Made by a program: the position numbers and the translations under genes
NCBI GenBank assembly: GCA_964576115.1
Contig: CAZNUA010000076.1
Span: 1-5,324 of the forward strand
Direction of reading: 5' to 3'
Origin: CAYSYY01 sp964576115 [NCBI: uncultured Gemmatimonadota bacterium]
GTDB lineage: Bacteria > Blakebacterota > Blakebacteria > Blakebacterales
DNA length: 5,324 nucleotides
Notes under the pieces: model-generated
The model's database searches: none
Told to the model about the DNA's origin: nothing
What the model saw: the letters and a program-made list of their open reading frames with translations, nothing else
Shown here: piece after piece, positions 1 to 5,324 of the stretch
Layout: the number at the start of each line of letters is the position of its first letter
How positions within the stretch are numbered: the first letter of the stretch is position 1

Positions 1-35
1 ACCGTGAACCGGGTCGCCCGAACCCCGCCGATTAT

Positions 36-42
36 AGAAGGA
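36..42 (+). promoter_or_regulatory. Ribosome binding site of the alpha-2-macroglobulin gene
   Basis: AGAAGGA is a close match to the Shine-Dalgarno consensus and ends 7 bases before the ATG at 50, which is ideal spacing. It settles the start: in-frame stops at 5-7 (TGA) and 35-37 (TAG) rule out any earlier start, and the next in-frame ATG or GTG (GTG at 152) falls inside the hydrophobic part of the signal peptide. The rest of the 49-base leader shows no convincing promoter. The TGA at 5-7 could be the end of an upstream gene, but too little is visible to say. Confidence 0.85.
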
Positions 43-49
43 CACTGCC

Positions 50-181
50 ATGCCCCGCGACTTCCTCCGTATCTCTCTCGACCCCCGTCCCGCATCGGTC
101 ACCCCCCTGCGCAGAGGCGCCCCGTCCGGTCCGGGTCGAATCATCCTGACCGTGCTGCTGGTCGGCCTGCTCGGTGCCTGC
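50..181 (+). other. Lipoprotein signal peptide with lipobox (residues 1-44)
   Basis: The N-terminus has a long positively charged stretch of 30 residues (R3, R7, R13, R21, R22, R30). A short hydrophobic core follows (residues 31-41, IILTVLLVGLL), then the lipobox L41-G42-A43-C44. Signal peptidase II would cleave before C44 (TGC at 179-181), which would become the lipidated first residue. The residue after the cysteine is alanine rather than aspartate. Under the E. coli Lol sorting rule this favours the outer membrane, although that rule does not hold in all phyla. The n-region is unusually long. R21-R22 do not form a good twin-arginine motif, so export by Sec is assumed. Confidence 0.85.
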
Positions 182-3100
182 GCCCGCCAGCCGGGGATAC
201 AGACCGTGCTCGTGGCCGAATTCAAACCCGACGGCGAGGTCGAGCCCTACACCAACGTGACGATCGTCTTCAGCCGGGCCATCTGCCCGGCCGACAGCGT
301 CGATCTCTTTCTCGAGTCCGCGGCGGTGGAGTTCGAGCCGGCTCTGGAAGGCCGCTACAAATGGGTCGACACCCACACCCTGCGGTTCATGCCGGCGGCC
401 CCGCTGGCTCCCTCGACGTCTTACGAGGCCCTGATCAGTCCGGCCGTTACCGGCTCCTCCGAGCTCGTGCTGCGCGGGGAGCGGCGTTTCTCCTTCCACA
501 CACCCACGATCGCCGTCGAAGACGTGGCCTACAGTATCGAACGAGAGACGGGAGAAGCCGAGCGGGGACGGTTCCTGTTCGAGGTGGTTTTCAACGCCGA
601 GGTGGCTCCCGAGATGCTCGCCGAGCACCTCGTCCTGCGTTCCCGGGCAGCCGGTCCGGCCGGGAAGGTGCCCTGTACCATCACTTCGACCGCGGCGGGT
701 ACCCGCCTGAGTTTCGAGAGCGACCGGATCGATCTCTCCGACGAGAAGGGGAAGCTGCAGCTGGAGATCGGCGCCGGCCTGCTCCCCGTCGGCGGGGCGA
801 TCGGTCTGCCGGAACAGTTCACCCGTGCCTACCCCTTCGCCACGGCCGAGTTCCTGACCGTGGAGTCGGTCCGGCCCGTACAGCAGACTTCCAGCCGCTA
901 TGCCATCGCGATCAGGTTTTCCTCGCCGGTGTCGGTCGTCGAAGCGCGCCGCTTCATCCGGATCGATCCCGTGACCGAGTTCTCGATCGCCGACAGCCGG
1001 AGCGGGATCCAGCTGAGCGGCGATTTTCGCGCCGGTCAAACCTATACGGTCACGATCGACGAGGGACTGCGCGGCCAGGACGGATCGCGCCTGCGCCGCT
1101 CCCTGCGCCAGCCGGTCATTATGGGCGACCTGCGCCCCGACATCTCCTTCACCTCGCCGGGTCTGTTCCTCTCACGCGAGGGATTGCACAACGTGGGAAT
1201 AGACGTCGTCAACATGTCCGAACTCTCTGTCGACCTGTATAAGGTCTTCCCCAATAATCTGGTCCACTACCTGCAGCACGCCGGGTACTACTACGGTAAC
1301 ATGGAGAGCTACGGCCATGCGGTCTGGCACTCGGAGCAGACCCTCTCGATTCCCCAGAACGAGAAGCGCACCCTGACCGTCAACCTCGGCTCCTTTCTGG
1401 ATGATCACCCCAGCGGTCTGTTCAAGCTGCTCGTCCGCGGCGAGGGCCGCTACTGGCGCTCCGATGCCCGGACCGTTCTGCTGACCGACATCGGCCTGGT
1501 CGGCAAACGTTCGCTGGACGAGCTGCACCTGTGGGCCCTCTCGACCACCACTCTCGAACCGCTGGCCGGGGTCGAACTGACCCTGATGAGCCGCTCCAAC
1601 CAGGTCATGGGTCGGGCCCGGACCGACGGTGACGGCAGCGCTCTCATCAGCTCTCTGGCGGCGTACGGCGAGGAATTCGATCCCTACCTGGTCCTGGCCG
1701 AGCGGGGGGAGGAGATCTCTTTCCTGCGCTTCGAGGACTGCGAAGTGGCCACAGCCGATTTCGACGTCGCCGGCCGGCCGCACCTGCAGCGGGGCTACGA
1801 GGCCTTCCTGTACGGCGATCGCGGCGTGTACCGTCCCGGCGACGTCGTCCACATCGCCTGCCTGGTGCGGGGGGCCGACAACCGGGTGCCCGAGCCCTTT
1901 CCCCTGCGCCTGGCGATCAAGCGTCCCGACGGCCGCGATCTGGAGGAGCAGCAGGCGCGGAGCATCAGCGCGGGGGCGGTGGAATTCACCGTGCCCGTCC
2001 CGTCTTACGCACCGACCGGGCGCTACCTGGCCGAACTCTATGCCGTCGGGGAGACTCCGATCGGTCAGCTCGACTTCAGCGTCGAGGAATTCATCCCCGA
2101 CCGCATCAGGGTCGAGGTCGAGACCGACCGGGCAAGCTACCGCCAGGGGGAAACCGCCCGGGTCACGGTCACCGGCACCATGCTCTTCGGGCCCCCCGCA
2201 GCCGGACGCCGGCTCGAGGCCGCCCTGCGTTTCGAACCGGTTCCCTTCGCCCCGCCGGGCTATGCCAGCTACACCTTCGGCGATCCCGAACTCGAGTTTA
2301 CGGGGTACGAGATGACCGCCGACGCCGGCCAGCTCGATGCCGCCGGGCACGGAACGGTCAGCTTCGAGATCCCGGCCAAGATGCGGCCTCCGGCCGCCCT
2401 GCAGGGGATCGTCACCGCCACGGTGCACGAGAACGGCGGTCGGGCCGTCACCGCCCGGCACACGATCGAGGTGCACCCCTACCCCTTCTATGTCGGCCTG
2501 CGGCGGCGCCAGGAGGGGTATGCCGAGATCGGAATCCCGCAGGAGTTCGAGTTCGTGGTTCTCGAACCCGATGGTGCCGCGGCGGCTCCCGAGAAACTCG
2601 AAGCGCGCTTCGAGTACATGCGCTGGCACACCTCGCTGGTGCGCGATCCCGGCGGCCGCTACCGCTATGTGTCCCGGAAGAGCCCCGAGCACCTGCAGAC
2701 GGTCGAGGTCAGCCCCGAGACCGGCCGCGGCAGCTTCGTCTTCACTCCGCCCGAATGGGGGCAGTTCCGGGTGACCCTCACCGATCCCGACACCGGCGCC
2801 CGGACCGCCCTGCTCTTCTATGCCTCCGGCTGGGGCTACACCCCCTGGTCGCTGGAGCGCCCGGGGGTGATCGATCTGGAACTGGATGCCGCCTCCTACG
2901 AGCCGGGACAGGAAGCCCGGGTGCTGGTCAAAGCCCCCTTCGGGGGACGGCTGATCCTGACCGTCGAGCGTGAGAAGGTCCTCTGGAGCCGGGTCGTCGA
3001 ACTGGAGGAAAACACCGCCGAACTCCGCGTCCGGGTCCAGCCCGAGTACATGCCGAACGTCTACGTCACCGCCACTCTGGTCCGGCCGCGCGACGAGGCC

Positions 3101-5324
3101 GACCCGGGCGCGCCCCTGCGCGCCTGGGGTGCGGTTCCGCTCATGGTCGACGATTCTCCCGGCCGGCTCGACCTGGCCCTCGCGGTCCCCGACGAAACCC
3201 GGCCTCTCGAGCCGCTCACGATCGACCTCGATCTGACCGAGACCGGTTCGGACCGCCCCCCGGCAGACGTAGCGGTCGTGACGATCGCGGCCGTGGATGA
3301 GGGAATCCTGCAGCTGACCGGATTCGAGACTCCCGATCCGGTCGCCTTCTTCCACGGCAAGGAGAGCCTGGACGTACGCACCTTCGACATCTTTGCCCTG
3401 CTGCTGCCCGAGCTGGAGGCCTCGGCGCCTCTCTCGGCCGCCGGCGGCGACCGGATGGCGGCGATGCGCATGGAGCACCTGAGCCCGGTGACCGCCCGGC
3501 GGGTCAAGCCGGTGGCGCTCTGGTCGGGCCTGCTCGAGACCGATCCCGACGGTCACGCGCGCACTACCTTCGAGGTGCCCGCCTTCAACGGCACCCTGCG
3601 GGTCATGGCGGTGGCCTCGGCGGGATCCCGTTTCGGGGCCGTCGCCCGGGAAGTGCGGGTCAGCGAACCGATCGTCCTGACCCCGACCTTCCCGCGTTTC
3701 TGCGCGCCGGGGGACCGCTTCGAGGTGCCGGTCACGCTCTACAACGACACCGGCCGGCAGGGACGCTTCACCCTGACCCTGACGGCCGAGGGGCCGGCGG
3801 CGGTGCTGGGTGAGACCCGGGTCACCGTCGAGGCCGCCGCGGGCCAGGAGGTCGCAGCCGGCTTCCGGGTCGAAGCCGCCCGGGCGGTCGGCACGGTGAC
3901 CTTCACCCTGACTGCGAGCGGCAACGAGGCCGCGGTCGAGAGCGAGACCGAGCTGCCGGTCCGCCCCGTTGCACCGCCGGAAACCCGCAGCAGTTCAGGT
4001 TCGGTGGCGGGGGGGGAGCGGGCTCTCTTCACCCTGCCCGGCGGTTTCGTGTCCGGCTCGATCCGGGCCACTCTGACGGTCTCGCCCTTCCCCACGGTCG
4101 AGTACAGCGGCAGTCTGCAGGAACTGCTCCGCTATCCCTACGGCTGCGCCGAACAGACCGTTTCGCAGGCCTTTCCCCTGCTCTATTTCAAGGACCTGGC
4201 CCGCCAGGTCGAACCGGAACTCTTCGATACCAACGCTCCCGAATACTACGTCGAGGAAGCGATTCGCAAGCTGGGTTCGATGCAGCTTGCCAGCGGGGGC
4301 TTCACCTTCTGGCCCCGTTCCCCGACCGTGAATGAGTGGACCAGCGTCTACGCCATGCACTTTATGGCCGAAGCCCGCCGGGCCGGCTACAGCCTGTCCC
4401 GGCGGATGCTCTCGCGCGGTATCGGCTACCTGCGCCAGCTTCTCTTCGCCCGCGAATCGGCCCCCCGCGGTTCGAGTGCCCTTCAGCCCTGGATCCTGGC
4501 CCGCGATCTGCGCATCAAGAGCTACGCCGCCTACGTGCTGGCCCTGCTCGACGAACCGGAACCGGGTACGATGAGCTTCCTGCTCGAGACCTACGAACGC
4601 GATCTGACCCTCGACGCCCGGATCCTGCTGGCCGGCGCTTTCGCCCTGACCGGGGACACCAGTACCGCTTTCCGACTGCTGCCGGCTTCGGTCAACCCGC
4701 AGAGTGCCGAGGCCCGCGAAACCGGCGGCACCTTCTCGAGTTCGGTCCGGGACAACGCCCTGATCCTGACCATCCTGGCCGATATCGCCCCCGACCACGC
4801 CGGCATCCCGGTCCTGGTCTCGTGGCTTTCGCGCCAGGCCAGTATCGGCCGGTGGGGCACGACCCAGGAGAACGCCTGGGCCTTCCTCGCCCTGGGCAAG
4901 GTCATGCAGCAGCAACCCGGCGGCGCTTACACCGGCTCGATCACGGTCGATGGAGAGCAGGCGGCCGAACTGACGCCCGAAACGGTGAGCCTGGCCGGAA
5001 CCCATCTGGCCGGAGCGCCGGTCGTCATCGAAATCGAGGGCGAAGGGCGGGCGTACTTCTATTGGGAGGTCCGCGGCGTCGCGGTGGGCCAGAGTTACGA
5101 GGAGGCCAGCCGGGGCCTGCAGGTCAGCCGGCGCTACCTGCGCCTGGACGGCACTCCGGCCGGGCTCGATTCCCTGGCCCACGGCGAGCTGGTGCTGGTG
5201 GAACTGAACATCACCGCCGCCAGCCAGAGTATCGAGAACGTGGTCATCGACGACATGCTTCCGGCCGGACTCGAGATCGAGAATCCGCGGCTGGAATCGC
5301 GGGCCGACCTGCCCCGGCCCGAGA
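50..5324 (+). CDS. Bacterial alpha-2-macroglobulin lipoprotein (YfhM/ECAM type), 3' end cut by window
   Basis: This is a large periplasmic protease inhibitor, anchored by a lipid. Proteolysis of its bait loop triggers a shape change that exposes an internal Cys-Gln thioester, which then bonds covalently to the attacker. The frame is open for 1758 codons plus one base, with no stop in view. Seen in order: signal peptide with lipobox LGAC (C44); two Ig-like domains (about 50-273); a domain ending in TYTVTIDEGL (331-340); GDRGVYRPGD (589-598); VEEF (678-681); YEPGQ (950-954); PNVYV (1002-1006); DEGIL and TPDP (1083-1097); VKPVALWSG (1152-1160); PRF (1215-1217); thioester YGCAEQT with C1366 and Q1369; WGTTQ (1602-1606); and DDMLPAGLEIENPRL near residue 1740. 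All are hallmarks of COG2373. E. coli ECAM is about 1650 residues; this one should reach about 1850, the excess being mostly N-terminal. The intact thioester fits the YfhM class rather than the YfaS class that lacks it. Only seven cysteines are present: 44, 79, 209, 564, 604, 1218 and 1366. The gene often neighbours pbpC, which is not visible here. Family assignment is near certain; the natural target proteases are unknown. Confidence 0.97.
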   Translation, partial: MPRDFLRISLDPRPASVTPLRRGAPSGPGRIILTVLLVGLLGACARQPGIQTVLVAEFKPDGEVEPYTNVTIVFSRAICPADSVDLFLESAAVEFEPALEGRYKWVDTHTLRFMPAAPLAPSTSYEALISPAVTGSSELVLRGERRFSFHTPTIAVEDVAYSIERETGEAERGRFLFEVVFNAEVAPEMLAEHLVLRSRAAGPAGKVPCTITSTAAGTRLSFESDRIDLSDEKGKLQLEIGAGLLPVGGAIGLPEQFTRAYPFATAEFLTVESVRPVQQTSSRYAIAIRFSSPVSVVEARRFIRIDPVTEFSIADSRSGIQLSGDFRAGQTYTVTIDEGLRGQDGSRLRRSLRQPVIMGDLRPDISFTSPGLFLSREGLHNVGIDVVNMSELSVDLYKVFPNNLVHYLQHAGYYYGNMESYGHAVWHSEQTLSIPQNEKRTLTVNLGSFLDDHPSGLFKLLVRGEGRYWRSDARTVLLTDIGLVGKRSLDELHLWALSTTTLEPLAGVELTLMSRSNQVMGRARTDGDGSALISSLAAYGEEFDPYLVLAERGEEISFLRFEDCEVATADFDVAGRPHLQRGYEAFLYGDRGVYRPGDVVHIACLVRGADNRVPEPFPLRLAIKRPDGRDLEEQQARSISAGAVEFTVPVPSYAPTGRYLAELYAVGETPIGQLDFSVEEFIPDRIRVEVETDRASYRQGETARVTVTGTMLFGPPAAGRRLEAALRFEPVPFAPPGYASYTFGDPELEFTGYEMTADAGQLDAAGHGTVSFEIPAKMRPPAALQGIVTATVHENGGRAVTARHTIEVHPYPFYVGLRRRQEGYAEIGIPQEFEFVVLEPDGAAAAPEKLEARFEYMRWHTSLVRDPGGRYRYVSRKSPEHLQTVEVSPETGRGSFVFTPPEWGQFRVTLTDPDTGARTALLFYASGWGYTPWSLERPGVIDLELDAASYEPGQEARVLVKAPFGGRLILTVEREKVLWSRVVELEENTAELRVRVQPEYMPNVYVTATLVRPRDEADPGAPLRAWGAVPLMVDDSPGRLDLALAVPDETRPLEPLTIDLDLTETGSDRPPADVAVVTIAAVDEGILQLTGFETPDPVAFFHGKESLDVRTFDIFALLLPELEASAPLSAAGGDRMAAMRMEHLSPVTARRVKPVALWSGLLETDPDGHARTTFEVPAFNGTLRVMAVASAGSRFGAVAREVRVSEPIVLTPTFPRFCAPGDRFEVPVTLYNDTGRQGRFTLTLTAEGPAAVLGETRVTVEAAAGQEVAAGFRVEAARAVGTVTFTLTASGNEAAVESETELPVRPVAPPETRSSSGSVAGGERALFTLPGGFVSGSIRATLTVSPFPTVEYSGSLQELLRYPYGCAEQTVSQAFPLLYFKDLARQVEPELFDTNAPEYYVEEAIRKLGSMQLASGGFTFWPRSPTVNEWTSVYAMHFMAEARRAGYSLSRRMLSRGIGYLRQLLFARESAPRGSSALQPWILARDLRIKSYAAYVLALLDEPEPGTMSFLLETYERDLTLDARILLAGAFALTGDTSTAFRLLPASVNPQSAEARETGGTFSSSVRDNALILTILADIAPDHAGIPVLVSWLSRQASIGRWGTTQENAWAFLALGKVMQQQPGGAYTGSITVDGEQAAELTPETVSLAGTHLAGAPVVIEIEGEGRAYFYWEVRGVAVGQSYEEASRGLQVSRRYLRLDGTPAGLDSLAHGELVLVELNITAASQSIENVVIDDMLPAGLEIENPRLESRADLPRPE
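197..868 (+). other. Two extra N-terminal Ig-like (bacterial MG-type) domains, residues about 50-273
   Basis: The segment has the alternating polar/hydrophobic texture of beta sandwiches. The first unit (about 50-152) contains TNVTIVFS near residue 70 and the pattern THTLRFMPAAPLAPSTSYEA from 108, then closes with RRFSFHTP. That pattern resembles SbsA-type (Big_5) Ig-like domains. The second unit (about 153-273) has RFLFEVVFNAEV, TRLSFES and LQLEIGAGLLPVGG, with similar strand spacing. In E. coli ECAM, as I remember it, the sequence after a short linker starts with the equivalent of the next domain (about 274 here). These two units therefore look additional. They probably extend the protein from the membrane anchor; their boundaries are estimates. 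Confidence 0.65.
869..1486 (+). other. N-terminal macroglobulin domains of the ECAM core, residues about 274-479
   Basis: The unit from about 274 to 363 runs from LTVESVRPV through IQLSGDFRAGQTYTVTIDEG to PVIMGDLRP. It aligns by eye with the first domain of ECAM (LTLLDLSEV to TTRDIQPSVGF). The next unit (364-479) begins DISFTSPGLFLSREGLHNVG and contains VDLYKVFPNNLVHYLQ. It matches the bacterial MG1-type domain in which a short motif about a forked or paired residue in the chain (here the VNMSEL stretch) precedes a 'Y/F-K/R-V' strand. It closes with TVLLTDIGL at about 475-483, a near-universal junction in this family. Confidence 0.75.
1487..2119 (+). other. MG2/MG3 region with GDRGVYRPGD motif, residues about 480-690
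   Basis: The segment opens with DIGLVGKRSLDELHLWALST and a TDGDG turn, the usual Ig-like MG2 fold of bacterial alpha-2-macroglobulins (Pfam A2M_N region). It is followed by Y588-GDRGVYRPGD (589-598), the most recognisable non-thioester motif of the superfamily, and closes with FSVEEFIPDR near 676-685. ECAM carries GPRDLYRPGE at this place; the DRGVYRPG form here is closer to the general superfamily consensus. C564 and C604 flank the motif and are the only two non-catalytic cysteines near each other in sequence. Confidence 0.85.
2120..3415 (+). other. MG4 to bait-domain region (A2M_BRD), residues about 691-1122
   Basis: The first part (691 to about 830) contains the LFGPPAAGRRLEAALRF stretch typical of the fourth macroglobulin domain, then VTATVHENGGRAVTARHTIE. 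A middle part ends with EWGQFRVTLTDPDTG and YASGWGYTPW. Next come LELDAASYEPGQEARVLVKA and PFGGRLILTVERE (963-975), PNVYVTATLVRP from 1002, and RAWGAVPLMVD. DEGILQLTGFETPDP (1083-1097) precedes the bait loop. These are the strands of the bait-region domain family (PF07703). Compared with ECAM, the usual DIYG after this motif is replaced by FDIFALLLPE. Confidence 0.85.
3416..3505 (+). other. Probable bait loop, residues 1123-1152
   Basis: Between the DEGIL/TPDP strand and the VKPVALWSG strand lies a segment poor in predicted secondary structure. It is rich in Ala, Gly, Met, Arg and Pro: EASAPLSAAGGDRMAAMRME, then HLSPVTARR. It occupies the place of the ECAM loop that contains the GGDGDELKRGG stretch; the GGD at 1132-1134 aligns. 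Family knowledge places the protease-sensitive bait here. Arginines at 1135, 1140, 1150 and 1151 offer trypsin-like cleavage sites, and Met/Leu/His residues would suit other proteases. The exact limits are inferred. Confidence 0.6.
3497..3769 (+). other. Alpha-2-macroglobulin domain (PF00207 type), residues about 1150-1240
   Basis: The sequence runs RRVKPVALWSGLLETDPDGH, then TTFEVPAFNGTLRVMAVASA and SRFGAVAREVRVSEPIVL, and PTFPRFCAPGD (1213-1222). This follows the family signature almost position by position (PVALWSG, DxxGxAxxxFxxPxFxGxLRVMAVA, FGxAxxxVxVxxPIVLxPxxPRFxxPGD). The domain packs against the thioester domain in known structures and transmits the conformational change after bait cleavage. 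Confidence 0.92.
4082..4915 (+). other. Thioester domain with intact CAEQ motif, residues about 1345-1622
   Basis: The domain begins SPFPTVEYSGSLQELLRYPY and contains G-C1366-A-E-Q1369-T (TGC at 4145-4147, CAG at 4154-4156), the residues that form the internal thioester. The helical hairpin repeats that follow carry the usual landmarks: ASGGFTFWP (GGF at 1416-1418, W1421), SVYAMHFMAEARRAGY, SSSVRDNALILTIL (R1567, D1568, N1569), and RWGTTQENAWAFLAL (W1602, Q1606). These match the alpha/alpha-toroid thioester domain (PF07678 type). ECAM has CLEQ; alanine at the second position is a common variant and should not affect chemistry. Confidence 0.95.
4916..5324 (+). other. C-terminal macroglobulin domain (bMG10 type), cut by window edge
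   Basis: After the thioester domain the chain returns to beta structure: AYTGSITVDGEQ, then AYFYWEVRGVAVG. GLQVSRRYLRLDG starts at 1689, followed by LDSLAHGELVLVELNITAAS, VVIDDMLPAGLEIENPRLES and LPRPE at the edge. The VSRRY, LxxGxLVLVxL and DxLPAGLEIEN elements align by eye with the last domain of ECAM. In ECAM about 90-100 residues follow this point, including an RDDR-containing strand and a Y..RAVTPG strand, so the true stop codon should lie roughly 300 bases past the window. Confidence 0.88.

Noticed and set aside
1-7. Tail of an upstream gene ending at TGA 5-7
   Set aside because: It is possible, but only one codon precedes the stop in view, so nothing can be supported.
33-38. TATAGA as a possible -10 promoter box
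   Set aside because: It overlaps the ribosome binding site, so a transcript starting from it would lack the Shine-Dalgarno sequence. No -35-like element stands at the right distance.
110-123. Twin-arginine (Tat) signal around R21-R22
   Set aside because: The flanking residues (PLRRGAPSG) lack the S/T-RR-x-F-L-K pattern, and the segment leads into a lipobox that fits Sec export.
32-1039. Open frame on the - strand (335 codons)
   Set aside because: It overlaps the signal peptide and N-terminal domains of the real gene in antisense. The product has no recognisable fold and the start has no supporting context.
4-1242. Forward open frame in another phase (412 codons from a GTG)
   Set aside because: The product is dominated by Arg, Pro and Gly without secondary-structure pattern. 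The frame starting at 50 has family motifs throughout, so this is a frame-shifted shadow.
1172-3556. Very long open frame on the - strand (794 codons)
   Set aside because: It is antisense to the alpha-2-macroglobulin frame and its product is Gly/Asp/Arg/Gln-rich with no recognisable domain or motif. Strong G/C bias at third positions of the real gene removes stops from the opposite strand.
3995-5182. Open frame on the - strand (395 codons)
   Set aside because: It is also antisense to the thioester and C-terminal domains, has low-complexity composition and no family motif. It is a shadow of the real gene.

Overview
The window holds one very large gene on the + strand. It begins at the ATG at position 50 and is still open at the right edge (position 5324). 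It therefore lacks its stop codon and would be missed by any caller that requires a complete ORF. The 1758 codons in view read through without a stop. They encode a bacterial alpha-2-macroglobulin of the COG2373 / E. coli YfhM (ECAM) type: a lipoprotein that traps proteases in the periplasm. No other gene, RNA, mobile element, CRISPR array or terminator could be supported.

Layout: positions 1-49 are a short leader with two in-frame stops (5-7 and 35-37) and a good ribosome binding site (36-42). Next come a lipoprotein signal peptide with lipobox cysteine C44 (50-181) and two beta-rich, Ig-like N-terminal domains that E. coli ECAM appears to lack (197-868). They are followed by the macroglobulin-domain core with the GDRGVYRPGD motif (869-3415) and a short Met/Arg/Pro-rich loop at the expected bait position (3416-3505). 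The alpha-2-macroglobulin domain follows (3497-3769), then the thioester domain with an intact YGCAEQT motif (4082-4915). The last part in view is a C-terminal macroglobulin domain cut by the window edge (4916-5324). By comparison with ECAM as I remember it, roughly 90-100 residues are missing.

The predicted mechanism is the standard one for the family. A protease that enters the periplasm cuts the bait loop, the protein changes shape, the Cys1366-Gln1369 thioester is exposed, and the protease is covalently trapped. In many bacteria this gene sits beside pbpC (penicillin-binding protein 1C); that neighbour, if present, lies outside the window.

Organism: the DNA is strongly GC-rich and codon third positions are nearly all G or C. 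The lipoprotein signal and the family point to a Gram-negative (diderm) bacterium. The sequence alone does not let me name a phylum. The extreme codon bias leaves long open frames on the other strand and in the other forward frames, and I judge these to be shadows. I found no sign of an undescribed system; the points worth a second look are details of this one protein.
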